From Cyanobium sp. AMD-g (GTDB lineage Bacteria > Cyanobacteriota > Cyanobacteriia > PCC-6307 > Cyanobiaceae), in NCBI RefSeq assembly GCF_024346395.1, contig NZ_JAGQCW010000007.1, positions 1-64,000 on the forward strand: a stretch of 64,000 bases of DNA, written 5' to 3'. The position numbers were made by a program, and so were the translations under genes. Below the pieces are notes generated by a model that saw only the letters and a list, made by a program, of their open reading frames with translations, made no database searches and was not told the origin of the DNA. Shown piece after piece: positions 35,466 through 43,881 of this stretch. Numbering within the stretch: the first letter of the stretch is position 1; every line of letters starts with the position of its first letter.

Positions 35466-36377
35466 CTAGAAGAGATCTGTGTAGTACCTTCCCATCAAGC
35501 TTTTGGTGGAGCCTTGCAAGTGGAGGGAGCCCATCCAAATTCGCTGTCCTTCGTCGGTGAAGACATAAGCACGCCTATCTCCATCAAAATGAACGGACTT
35601 GATCGACATCTTTGACCGAGGCTCAATTGTTGACTGGATGCCGTGGGAGCCCAGCGTCAGGGTTCGCAGCATGTTGTCAAATGAAAGGGAATCATTGTGG
35701 CCAGGACTAAAGTTGGGAATCGGATCTGAGCTGTCCATCAGCACGAAGCTGTTGGAAAATCCATGTTCTTGCTTGATCGCATAGGAATGAAATGTCATAT
35801 CGCAGATACCGCCCAGCCCACCCCTTTCGATGTACTTGGGATACCAGGAGGTTAATGCTTTGATCACCGAACCTGTATAGACTGTTAGGACCATGTCGCA
35901 ATAGTATTCCAAGTAATCCTGTTTAAACCATGCCGTTGCAGGGCACTTGAGGCCCGTCAATGCGGCATCGGGACTGACAAGTCCGAAGCCAGATAGCATG
36001 ATCGAAAGATCTTGAAGAACAAGAACATCAGATTCCACCGTAAAGGCGGACTTGATGTTCAGGCGCCGAAACAGGTTCCGCAGATAAAACATGCGGAGGA
36101 TACTCCGCAATTCAAACTCATGGTGGTTGGTTGAGAGATGGACGTAGGAGTCAATGAGCGTCGTGATGTCTTCGCTGTCAAGTAAGTTTGTTGAGACTGA
36201 TGTGGATCTTCCGCCCGCAGTGATGGCAAAGTTATCGTTGGCATCAAGATAAAGAATCTCCCTGCTGGCAGGCTGGCTTTTTGCGAGGCTCGAAATAGAA
36301 AGTGGAAGATAGATCTCATCCCACTGAGTCTTTTTGGCGCCAAGCCAGTGAGGTAGTGCAATGACGGGATCATTCAC
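35466..36377 (-). CDS. Putative nucleotide-sugar glycosyltransferase, GT-A-like
   Basis: 303 residues. The N-terminus (IALPHWLGAKKTQWDEIYLP) leads to strand/helix elements and ESDVLVLQDLSIML, a DxD-like site after a hydrophobic strand (SAFTVESDVLV), as in GT-A enzymes that read nucleotide-sugars. The rest (KYIERGGLGGICDMTFHSYA) is consistent with a transferase but no specific family was recognised. It belongs to the low-G+C block and has its own probable promoter just upstream. Confidence 0.6.
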   Translation of the reverse strand: MNDPVIALPHWLGAKKTQWDEIYLPLSISSLAKSQPASREILYLDANDNFAITAGGRSTSVSTNLLDSEDITTLIDSYVHLSTNHHEFELRSILRMFYLRNLFRRLNIKSAFTVESDVLVLQDLSIMLSGFGLVSPDAALTGLKCPATAWFKQDYLEYYCDMVLTVYTGSVIKALTSWYPKYIERGGLGGICDMTFHSYAIKQEHGFSNSFVLMDSSDPIPNFSPGHNDSLSFDNMLRTLTLGSHGIQSTIEPRSKMSIKSVHFDGDRRAYVFTDEGQRIWMGSLHLQGSTKSLMGRYYTDLF

Positions 36378-36405
36378 GCGTGAGCTTACACTAACTAGCC
36401 GTCAT

Positions 36406-36433
36406 AATTTAACACGACTTTCTCTTGTGTCAA
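36406..36433 (-). promoter_or_regulatory. Sigma70-like promoter for the low-G+C glycosyltransferase pair
   Basis: On the reverse strand TTGACA (36433-36428) is a perfect -35 box, followed after 16 bp by TAAATT (36411-36406), matching four of six positions of TATAAT. Transcription would start near 36399, about 22 bp before the ATG at 36377. This would drive the genes at 35.5-36.4 kb and 34.4-35.5 kb. Confidence 0.5.
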
Positions 36434-36555
36434 TCACAGTCGTGGCATGTTTAGAGAGGGCTTAAGCTCCAATGAATAGCCATCAGCATCAGAAACAAGC
36501 CGTCCATGTTGGACTGATTGCATGAAACACGCGTTGCCTGGAGATGCATGGGCTA

Positions 36556-39045
36556 TTAGCCGAAACAGGTGAGGGATCTGCTGGCCTTGAAGAATCGCTG
36601 CCCGAGCTCCTGCATTGCTTGCCGCTGGAATGAAGAGGTGGCGCGTAAGCGCGCATCAAGTTGCTGAAGCTCTCCTTCGGCATGCTCAATCACGGCTTGC
36701 CCCCAATCCATCCCAGTAAACCCCATGCGCTCAAGGCTTGGGAACTCATAGCGATCACTCAGGACGACTGGAATTGAGCCAATGCCCAGTGATTCCCACA
36801 GCCTGAGGGTATTTGGGCCGGAGCCGGCAGGGCACAATGAGAAAAGAGACTGTGACAGTAACTGATTGTAATTTCTGATGGACTCTTTCTCCACGGCATC
36901 TTTGTCGGACTGCTTGTTGGCAATCTGGAAGTTGTAAACAACTTTGTTGAAGTGCCACAAGTCCGTCACTTCTACTTCGTACCCTTCCAAGGGGGCCAGA
37001 CTTGTTAGTCGTAACCTGATATCCGTTGGGTAGTGCTTCATGTGGGCTCCTTTGAAAGAAGCAAAAACCGCTTTCTCCTGGACCGGTAGAAGCTCGAGTC
37101 CGTCGCCTCTTTCGGGATCAAGAATATTGACGGCATAGAGAGGCCAGGATTGCAGACTCAAGCCAAGCTCGTGCTCCCAACCCTTTTCTTTGTGGGCAAT
37201 CCATAAATGCTTGACACCGGCCTGCTCAAAGCGATGCGTATGTTCTTTCCAGCGAATGTGCTGACAGACGCTGTGCACCTCCAACGGCTGGTCGAGCATC
37301 TCCCGCACGGCTTCCAGGCGGCTGTTAAAGGCACCCAGCAGTTGCTCAGGAAATGTCTTCTTGTCGATCCATGTAGCCCAGGGCATGCCCAGGTAGACGT
37401 GGACGCCAGTTCGGTCGCGATAGGGTGCAGAGAGTCGTTGATGACGTTCAAAAGCATCTTGCTCCGTCCGGCAGGGGTACTGCCAGAAATTCAACTGTGA
37501 TGGAAACAGCTTCTCCGAGGAGTATTGATTTGGCTTCCATTCCAGAACAGGTGAGGCGAAACCATGCAAGAAGGCCTCGCTCAGGGATTCGCTATCCCAA
37601 TCAGAATCCTTGGGGTCAGAAAAGGTCAGTGCTGAGGGCCAGAAGCGGTCAATCATTGCAATTCGACCGTCGCGAGCCCTTATCGAAAAGCGACTGTTGT
37701 ATTGGTGGATCACTGGCCAGTGAAGGCCATCAATGGTCTTGACAAGCTCCAGTCTCTTGTCTTGAAGCTGAAGCCGTAATGGCGGCGTCTTCTGGCTGAT
37801 GACTGTCAAGGGCTGAGCCGCACACTCAGGCTGTTCTGGTGACTTTTCACCAAAGACAATGAGTTCTACAACATGGGAGTGGTCGAGGGTATCGATGGTT
37901 GGTTGAGAGATGTTTTTCAAGCGGAGTCTCAGCTGGGTCCAGTTCTCCTGAAGGACCCTGTCATCGATGAAAAGCCTTCGCCCATCTCCCCTTAATTTGG
38001 CGGTAGGCTTGACGTCAAGTGGTTTCCAGTCTCCATCGCGATGCATCCGTCCTTCCAGTTCAAGCTTGAGTGGCCCCGAAACGGTGCGCGGCAACCTGAG
38101 CTGCAGACCGTTGACGCGCCGTTGACCGGCTAACTCCAGAACTGCTCCCGGTGGACTTGTCAGCTCATGGAATGGTCGCGTCGAGGCATGGTCGCTGCGA
38201 AGACAGCCCAGTGGCGGATTGGCCCAAGCCAGACCGGTGCTCTTGTGATGCTCTTTGAATATTTCTGCTAGCCCAACATCCTTGGCCAGGAGTTGGTGCA
38301 CGCCACGGTCAACTGACTGCTGATTGATCAGAACTCCAGGGCAGGGCTCGCTTGCCCTTGTCCAAATGGTGTGCTCCAGCTCGGATGGTTCGTTTAATGA
38401 CAGAGTGGGATGAACATAACTTGTTCCCCCGTAGAGTCGGTCAGAGTTCTTGTCGTAATCCCTTCTCGTTTCAGCTTGGTGGTGCAATGTCTCAACGTGA
38501 TGGCATGGGTTCTTGACTGTCAGGCCATAGCTCCACAGCACATAGGCGATTCGATTGTCACAGCCGGGAAATCCAATGGGGAAATCGGCGGCATAGAGCA
38601 GGCTTTTGGGGATGGGCGCGTCACTGCGCAGAGCCCAGGTGTCCTGTGTCCAGTGAGGGAAGCGATTCAGCCGTGCTGGTCTCCCCAATGGGTCAGGGTT
38701 GTAACGGCTGAGCGTCACGACACTCTCTGGTGTATCCAGAACTGTTTCTATGTGGTTCCACCCCTGTCCAAGTGCGATGTCTGAGTTGATCAGGATGCCG
38801 ATGGCATCGGGTTGATCCTTCAGCATCCGCATCCAGCTCGCATATGTGAGTCGGTTCGCGTCCTCCAGGAGCTGGACAGGCATCCGTGCAGGGCCAGGTA
38901 GATCAGGCGCGTCCGGTTCATGCAGCACTACGACCATGTCCAGTTCGGGATGTTGCAGGTTGCTGCGCAGACAATGATCCAGCTCAGCCTGGCGATCAGG
39001 CGTTTTGGCGCGGTAGTACTGCGTGTAGAGAACTTTGCGCATCAT
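36556..39045 (-). CDS. Bipartite glycosyltransferase: GT-A-like N-terminus, exostosin-like C-terminus
   Basis: 829 residues from the ATG at 39045 (a start 15 codons upstream is possible). The first 270 residues look like a sugar-transferase domain (MRKVLYTQYY, GILINSDIALGQGW, YNPDPLGRP). The middle, about 300-480, is a beta-rich segment of unknown type. The C-terminal 350 residues are exostosin/GT47-like: LLSQSLFSLCPAGSGPNTLR, then WESLGIGSIPVVLSD and EFPSLERMGF. Exostosin-like enzymes make surface or matrix glycans. The gene belongs to the low-G+C block. Confidence 0.8.
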   Translation of the reverse strand: MMRKVLYTQYYRAKTPDRQAELDHCLRSNLQHPELDMVVVLHEPDAPDLPGPARMPVQLLEDANRLTYASWMRMLKDQPDAIGILINSDIALGQGWNHIETVLDTPESVVTLSRYNPDPLGRPARLNRFPHWTQDTWALRSDAPIPKSLLYAADFPIGFPGCDNRIAYVLWSYGLTVKNPCHHVETLHHQAETRRDYDKNSDRLYGGTSYVHPTLSLNEPSELEHTIWTRASEPCPGVLINQQSVDRGVHQLLAKDVGLAEIFKEHHKSTGLAWANPPLGCLRSDHASTRPFHELTSPPGAVLELAGQRRVNGLQLRLPRTVSGPLKLELEGRMHRDGDWKPLDVKPTAKLRGDGRRLFIDDRVLQENWTQLRLRLKNISQPTIDTLDHSHVVELIVFGEKSPEQPECAAQPLTVISQKTPPLRLQLQDKRLELVKTIDGLHWPVIHQYNSRFSIRARDGRIAMIDRFWPSALTFSDPKDSDWDSESLSEAFLHGFASPVLEWKPNQYSSEKLFPSQLNFWQYPCRTEQDAFERHQRLSAPYRDRTGVHVYLGMPWATWIDKKTFPEQLLGAFNSRLEAVREMLDQPLEVHSVCQHIRWKEHTHRFEQAGVKHLWIAHKEKGWEHELGLSLQSWPLYAVNILDPERGDGLELLPVQEKAVFASFKGAHMKHYPTDIRLRLTSLAPLEGYEVEVTDLWHFNKVVYNFQIANKQSDKDAVEKESIRNYNQLLSQSLFSLCPAGSGPNTLRLWESLGIGSIPVVLSDRYEFPSLERMGFTGMDWGQAVIEHAEGELQQLDARLRATSSFQRQAMQELGQRFFKASRSLTCFG

Positions 39046-39512
39046 CGGAACCTGCGCGGTTGGGTGGCGACAGCAGAATGGCTCCCCCATGCCATCCGTG
39101 GAGGCATGGTGCCGCTACACCTGGGTGGTTCAATCGTCGCCGTCATGGACGTCTGTCAATGCAGAGATGAACAGGACAAACACTCTCTCTAGGGCTTGTC
39201 ATCAGGTTTGTGCCTTCTGCGAGGATGATGCCCTTGCCAGAAGGGCTACTCCGGGTTGTTTTGGCGGTCGGGTCACTGAAGAGATCCTGTTGCCCATCAG
39301 CGTGCTGTCGGCGTGGCTGAACATCTGCCAGATCATTCCGTGGCCATGTCTGGTGATGCCATTTTCCTGCCTGTATATCTCCATCCGATCATGCTATGTA
39401 CGGGTGCGATTGGCTTCTGGTGAGTTGGCTGTACAGGCACTGAACAGTGGCTGTGGGCTGCTCGTGAGAGTGCCAGCTCCATGGACCAACGCCCTTGTGG
39501 GTTCTGCTTCGT
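39046..39512. other. 467-bp intergenic region without a recognisable gene
   Basis: Open frames here are short, cysteine- or arginine-biased and unlike any family. One perfect inverted repeat with 7-nt arms lies at 39087-39109 (ccatgcc...ggcatgg, 9-nt loop), with no T-run on either side, so it is not a classical terminator. A weaker one (ccttctg...cagaagg) lies at 39213-39244. Composition changes from AT-richer to GC-rich across the gap, so the right border of the acquired block probably falls here. Confidence 0.5.
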
Positions 39513-40784
39513 TCAGGTAGGGACGTTGAGCCCTGGCGCCGCCGGCGCCCCTGGTGGTGTCACGTTTCCCATCCAAACGGCAACATCGTCTGCGAATGCT
39601 CTCGTCAGGATCTGTCGCCCATAGGGTGTCACCCAGGTGGGTTCGCCTGGCTTCTGGCCTGGAGCCTGGTCGAGGCTGGCCGCCAGGCCCTCCAGCCACC
39701 CGCCATCGTTAGCGCTGCGCCAGCCCAGGCCCAGGTCCCTGGCCTCACGCTCCATCCAGCCCCCCGCGCGCCCCAGCACCGTCGCTGGTCGGCCGCTCAG
39801 CAGCCGGGCCGCGCCGTAGCACCACAGCAGACCTGAACTGCGCTGCCGGTACAGGGTCGGGTCGTAGGCCAGCAGGGCTCCATCACAGCCTGCAAGCAGC
39901 GCCTGCATCCGCTCCGGCTCCACCCGCCCGTTCAGCCACTGGAACCCGCTGATCCGCTCACGGGCCCGCTCAAGGGTTGCGCGTTGCGCTTCGGGCAACG
40001 CGTCTTGGCTGTGCTGGTGGAACAGCCAATCCGCCTCGCTCAGCGCCGCTGGCCGGGGCCTTCCGTCCAGCAGGGCGTTCACCACCTCCAGCGCTTCCCG
40101 GCGCCCCTTGCCGCGTTTGAGGTCGCCCCAGTGCAGCAGGATCCGTGGCCGGCCGCTCGCGTCGTGGAGCTCCAGCAACGGCTGGCCAGCCCCCACCACG
40201 GCTGGATGAAGGCCGGCACAGGTCAGGCCGGCCGACGCCAGCAGGGGCTCGTAGAGCTCCAGGCTCTGCTGGCTCGGCAGCAGCAGCTGTAGTCGGTGGC
40301 CGCCCTGCGTCACCGCCCGCGCCAGGGCGCCCAGGGCCACCCGGCAGTTGCTGCTGGCGTCCGCCTCTCCCCCTGGCCCCTCCAGGGTTTCCCCCGGAGC
40401 GAACATCAGGCTCACCACCACGGTTGTCGCAGGGCAGTGGCACAACGCCCGGGCCAACCCCAGCAGCTGGAACGGAAGTGCGGTGTGCATCACCCAACCG
40501 CCCACGGGCGACTGCCCCTCCAGCGCCGCGCGCAGCTGCCCCTCCAGCCGTCTGGCCAGGTGTACCGTGCCGCCCAGATCGGCCCAGTGGCGCGGGTCCA
40601 CATAGCCGCAGTAGCGGAACACCCCCCGGCAACCGGGGGCATTCACCGCCACGTCCGCCCAGCACTCCGCCTCCCAGCCCTGGGCCGCTAGCGTCGCCAG
40701 CAGCTGGGCGTTCACATCGCCGTGGTGCCCTACGTCGCTGGCGTAGGCCGGATCCACGATGACCACCCGCCCGTTTCGCTCCAT
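39513..40784 (-). CDS. GT4-like glycosyltransferase
   Basis: 423 residues from the ATG at 40784 (MERNGRVVIVDPAYASDVGHH). The N-terminal lobe shows VVSLMFAPGETLEGPGG. The C-terminal lobe has RILLHWGDLKRGKGRREALE, ISGFQWLNGRVEPERMQALLAGCDGALLAYDP and YRQRSSGLLWCYGAARLLSG, like the donor-binding half of a GT-B retaining enzyme. The acceptor is unknown. It is divergent from the TPR-like gene at 40.8 kb, with about 60 bp between the starts. Confidence 0.75.
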   Translation of the reverse strand: MERNGRVVIVDPAYASDVGHHGDVNAQLLATLAAQGWEAECWADVAVNAPGCRGVFRYCGYVDPRHWADLGGTVHLARRLEGQLRAALEGQSPVGGWVMHTALPFQLLGLARALCHCPATTVVVSLMFAPGETLEGPGGEADASSNCRVALGALARAVTQGGHRLQLLLPSQQSLELYEPLLASAGLTCAGLHPAVVGAGQPLLELHDASGRPRILLHWGDLKRGKGRREALEVVNALLDGRPRPAALSEADWLFHQHSQDALPEAQRATLERARERISGFQWLNGRVEPERMQALLAGCDGALLAYDPTLYRQRSSGLLWCYGAARLLSGRPATVLGRAGGWMEREARDLGLGWRSANDGGWLEGLAASLDQAPGQKPGEPTWVTPYGRQILTRAFADDVAVWMGNVTPPGAPAAPGLNVPT

Positions 40785-40847
40785 CCGTTCCGCTTCGATG
40801 CCAGTCGCCGTCAACCGCCGCACAATGGTGCCAGTGTTCTTCCGGCA

Positions 40848-42092
40848 GTGACCCGAAACAGCTGGCCAACGGCAGCGGAACTCCTTGAGGCATTGGCCAG
40901 TGGACCCTCGGACAGCCGGGCCGTTCGACTCGAGCAGCTGCGCTGGCTGGGTCGTTACGCGCTGGTGGAGCACCTGGAGGAATTTGTTGCCCAGCTGCGG
41001 TGCTCTCCCCACTGGGATGCACCGCTGGCGCTGGAGGTGAGCCTGGCCTGGTTGCTTGCCGGCCATGGCCATCAGGCCGACCTGGCCTTCCTTGAGGCCG
41101 ATGAGCTCGATCCCTGCCTCGGCCTGGTTCCCGATCTGTGGGGCCTCTGGCCCACATCCGGCGACCACCGGGCCGTCACGCCCCAGGAGCAGAGGGCCGA
41201 CGCAGCGGCCCTGGCCGCCCGGATCCGCCACTGGCGCTGGCTGGATCCTGGCAGCCTGGATCCCTCCTGGCGGCAACGGGCCCAGGCCGACTGGACGCTG
41301 GCGCTCACCAGTCCCGGGCTGGAGGAACTGATCCTGTTGCTCCGCCAGAGGCCAGCCCCCGATCCCCCCATCGAGCCGTTCCTGGCCGACCTTGTCGGGG
41401 AGCAGCCGGTCGCGGACAGCCCTGATCAAGCCTTTCAGTTCTGGGCCCACCTCACCGATATCCGACCGGATTGGACCCACGCGCGCCTCAAGGCCGCCGA
41501 TCTCGCCCTGGCCCGTGGTGATCAGCAGCGCTGCGCCAGCTGGATCGCCACCGCCTCAACCGAGGCGAAGCGCAACCCCTGGACCTGGGACATCGCCGCC
41601 CGCTCAGCCTTGGAAGCCGGTGCCATCACCACAGCCCTTGATCACTGGGGGCAGGCCCTGGCGGAAGCGCCCCCCGAGCTGGCGGAGGTGTTCCGCCAGC
41701 GGCGCCGCGAAGCCCGTCGGGGACCCGGCCTGCTCCAGGCCCGCTCACTGCTCCATTCCGGTGACATCACGGCGGCCCTCGCTCTGCTGCAACGGCTGGT
41801 GGCCGACGACCCCCAGTGGCAGCCCTTGCGCCTGCTGTTGCAAGAGGCCCAGACCAGCGTCGCGGCAGCTGGCGGAGTCGCAGCTGGTGGAGCCGCAGCG
41901 CTGGCCGACCAGCCTCCCCGGCGCTTCGGCCAGCTCCTGGAGCAGGCCGCTGCCCGCATCGGACTCACCCTTGCTTCAGCCGGCCCTGATCCCCAGGGTG
42001 GCGTGCAGGATGTCGAGGCAGCTCGTCAGCGGCTGAAGGCCTTCTCCAACGCCCTCAGCGACGCCGAAGCCCGCTTCGCCCTGGGGGCCTGA
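40848..42092 (+). CDS. TPR-like helical repeat protein of the glycan locus
   Basis: 414 residues from a GTG at 40848; earlier in-frame starts would overlap the divergent GT gene. Helical pairs recur: ADLALARGDQQRCASWIATA, DIAARSALEAGAITTALDHWG, LLQARSLLHSGDITAALALL. The C-terminus carries an Ala/Gly-rich hinge and two further helices. No enzymatic motif is present. Such scaffolds commonly accompany glycosyltransferases; its partner is unknown. Confidence 0.7.
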   Translation: MTRNSWPTAAELLEALASGPSDSRAVRLEQLRWLGRYALVEHLEEFVAQLRCSPHWDAPLALEVSLAWLLAGHGHQADLAFLEADELDPCLGLVPDLWGLWPTSGDHRAVTPQEQRADAAALAARIRHWRWLDPGSLDPSWRQRAQADWTLALTSPGLEELILLLRQRPAPDPPIEPFLADLVGEQPVADSPDQAFQFWAHLTDIRPDWTHARLKAADLALARGDQQRCASWIATASTEAKRNPWTWDIAARSALEAGAITTALDHWGQALAEAPPELAEVFRQRRREARRGPGLLQARSLLHSGDITAALALLQRLVADDPQWQPLRLLLQEAQTSVAAAGGVAAGGAAALADQPPRRFGQLLEQAAARIGLTLASAGPDPQGGVQDVEAARQRLKAFSNALSDAEARFALGA

Positions 42093-42102
42093 CGGCCCGA
42101 CC

Positions 42103-42363
42103 TCAGACCTTGCGCGCTTCGATCCTCTCCAGCAGGGCGGCGATCAACACTTCCGCCCGGCGTTCCTCCTGCTGATGTTGCTCGAGCAGCTGCAGCTGTT
42201 CCTGATGCGCCAGGAAATAGAAGGCCAGTTCCTCCTGCACCTGCTGCAGTTGCAGCAGATTCAGTTCGGCTTCATCCCGTGCCTCTTCCAGCTGGCCCTG
42301 AAGGCTGATGATCTCGGCGGCCAGCGCCTGGGGATCTGCTGTGGTTGCAGGGGTTTGGCTCAT
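42103..42363 (-). CDS. Small coiled-coil protein typical of glycosyltransferase loci
   Basis: 86 residues, predicted as nearly continuous coiled coil. The motif LEEARDEAELNLLQLQQVQE followed by ELAFYFL is one I know from proteins and domain ends within bacterial surface-glycan loci. There is no signal or membrane segment. It is convergent with the TPR-like gene, with a 10-bp gap, and divergent from the methyltransferase gene. Confidence 0.65.
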   Translation of the reverse strand: MSQTPATTADPQALAAEIISLQGQLEEARDEAELNLLQLQQVQEELAFYFLAHQEQLQLLEQHQQEERRAEVLIAALLERIEARKV

Positions 42364-42446
42364 CGATGTGAGCTTAGGTGCCCTTCCCTGCCGCGTCGAG
42401 TCACCGCCACGGTGCCGTTCCCGGCGGCTCCCGGTAGCGTGCCTGA

Positions 42447-43337
42447 GTGGTCTGCCTTGGCGCCGTGCCCCTGGCCTCCCCGACCCTCGATCAGCGCACC
42501 TATCGCCACCAGGCGGCGTTCCAGCACGACTTCGCGGCGCAGTGGAGTGATCTGGCCAGGCAGGTGCGAACCAGCTTGCGGCTGATGGCTCTGAATGGAA
42601 TCGCCGACCCCCTAACCGATACCCCCATCGCCGCCAGTTCCCTTCAGGTGGACGGCCCCAACTTCCGTGAAAGCCTTCAGCACGATGGCCTCGTATCCCG
42701 CCAGCGGGCCGTGCTGCTGCTGCTGCGCCAGTTGATCGAAGCCGGGCAACTGCCGCGTCTGGAAGCCCTGAGGCTCTACTGCCCCGAAGCCATCACTCCG
42801 TTCGCTCAGCGGCTGCGTGGCGTGGTGGCGAACTTTCAGGGCAGCGAATACATTCCGGATCCCGTGGATACCCGGCGCCAGAAGGTGCGCCATGAGGATC
42901 TCTGCCAGCTCAGCTTCGACGATCGCAGCTTCGACGGGGTGATCTGCAACGAGATCCTCGAGCATGTCTACGACCTGCCGGCGGCCCTGCGTTCGATGCG
43001 GCGGGTGCTGGTGCCCGGCGGCTCTCTCATCGGCACGGTGCCCTTCGCCTACTGCCAGGCGGAAGCCACCGTGAAGGCCCTGCACCTCGGCCGGGATCAG
43101 ACCCCCGAGCTCCTGATGGAGCCCGAATACCACGGTGATCCGGTGCAGGCGGAACGGGGCTCCCTCGTCTATCGCATTCCCGGCTGGGAGTTTCTCGATC
43201 AGTTGCGCGACGCCGGCTTCGAGGATCCCCGCATCGAAGCCATCCATTCCCCCACCTACGGCATCCTCGGCGCCGAAATCCCCTGGATCCTGGTGTTCAT
43301 GGCCCAGCGCCCGCAGGATCCAGCACCTGCAGGCTGA
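42447..43337 (+). CDS. SAM-dependent methyltransferase
   Basis: 296 residues from a GTG at 42447; a GTG six codons later is equally possible. The Rossmann motifs are LRLYCPEAITPFAQRL, then FDGVICNEILEHVYDLPAALR and RSMRRVLVPGGSLIGTVPF, as in class I methyltransferases of the Methyltransf_11 type. A glycan or small-molecule methyl acceptor is likely, given the neighbours. Its last codons lie in a 35-bp repeat shared with the end of the GT gene 0.5 kb away. Confidence 0.8.
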   Translation: MVCLGAVPLASPTLDQRTYRHQAAFQHDFAAQWSDLARQVRTSLRLMALNGIADPLTDTPIAASSLQVDGPNFRESLQHDGLVSRQRAVLLLLRQLIEAGQLPRLEALRLYCPEAITPFAQRLRGVVANFQGSEYIPDPVDTRRQKVRHEDLCQLSFDDRSFDGVICNEILEHVYDLPAALRSMRRVLVPGGSLIGTVPFAYCQAEATVKALHLGRDQTPELLMEPEYHGDPVQAERGSLVYRIPGWEFLDQLRDAGFEDPRIEAIHSPTYGILGAEIPWILVFMAQRPQDPAPAG

Positions 43338-43358
43338 ACGGCGGCGCCAGCGACGCCC
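43324..43358. repeat. Left copy of a 35-bp direct repeat flanking hicAB
   Basis: Bases 43324-43358 (cacctgcaggctgaacggcg, then 15 more) are identical to 43891-43925 in the same orientation. This copy spans the stop codon of the methyltransferase gene; the other lies in the 3' end of the GT2-like gene. The 532 bp between them contain only hicA and hicB. Confidence 0.9.
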
Positions 43359-43446
43359 AGGATCCATGGCAGGTTCAGTGGTTTCACGGTTGAGGTCTCA
43401 CCTGCTCCCCACGGATCATGAGGAGTCGACGCGTGATCGGGATGAC

Positions 43447-43638
43447 GTGAAAGTCCGCGAGGTGATCAAACGCTTGGAGCAAGCCGGTTGGCTCCTGGTG
43501 GCAACCCGTGGCAGCCACCGTCAGTTCAAGCACCCTGATCGGCCTGGTCGCGTTACGGTTGCCGGAAAACCTGGCGATGATCTTGCCCCAGGAACCCTGA
43601 AGAGCCTCGCCAAGCAATCCAGACTCCCCCTGCCATGA
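43447..43638 (+). CDS. hicA: HicA-type toxin (mRNA interferase)
   Basis: 63 residues from the GTG at 43447. The dsRBD-like fold is shown by VKVREVIKRLEQAGWLLVAT, then GSHRQFKHPDRPGRVTVAG with the catalytic His, and DDLAPGTLKSLAKQS. HicA cleaves mRNA when its partner is absent. It overlaps hicB by 4 nt (ATGA). The upstream region gatcatgaggagtcgacgcg shows partial dyad symmetry that may be the operator. Confidence 0.9.
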   Translation: MKVREVIKRLEQAGWLLVATRGSHRQFKHPDRPGRVTVAGKPGDDLAPGTLKSLAKQSRLPLP

Positions 43639-43847
43639 GCCAACCTTTTGCGGTCGTGATCGAAAAGGCTGGAGCCGGGTTCTCGGCCTACGTGCCCGAC
43701 TTGCCGGGCTGTGTGGCCACCGGAGAATCTCAGCAACAGGTGCTCCAGCACATCCAGGAAGCCATCGCCTTTCACCTTGAGGGGATGGCTGCCGATGCCC
43801 AGCCACTGCCAACCCACCGCACCAGTGTGGCCACGGTGATGGTTTGA
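43635..43847 (+). CDS. hicB: HicB-type antitoxin
   Basis: 70 residues. FAVVIEKAGAGFSAYVPDLP and GCVATGESQQQVLQHIQEAI are the partly degraded RNase H-like fold of HicB, which masks HicA. It is a short HicB without an added C-terminal DNA-binding domain, so repression may rely on HicA or another protein. It overlaps hicA by 4 nt and ends 34 bp before the convergent GT2-like gene. Confidence 0.9.
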   Translation: MSQPFAVVIEKAGAGFSAYVPDLPGCVATGESQQQVLQHIQEAIAFHLEGMAADAQPLPTHRTSVATVMV

Positions 43848-43881
43848 TCCTTCCTTCGCTTCTGTCAGATCGATGAGGGAG

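Noticed and set aside
39087-39109. Inverted repeat ccatgcc...ggcatgg as a terminator
   Set aside because: No T-run follows on either strand and the stem is short, so termination is not supported.
39035-39520. A 161-codon + frame in the 39 kb gap
   Set aside because: Cys/Trp-rich with no family resemblance, and it starts inside the exostosin-like gene.
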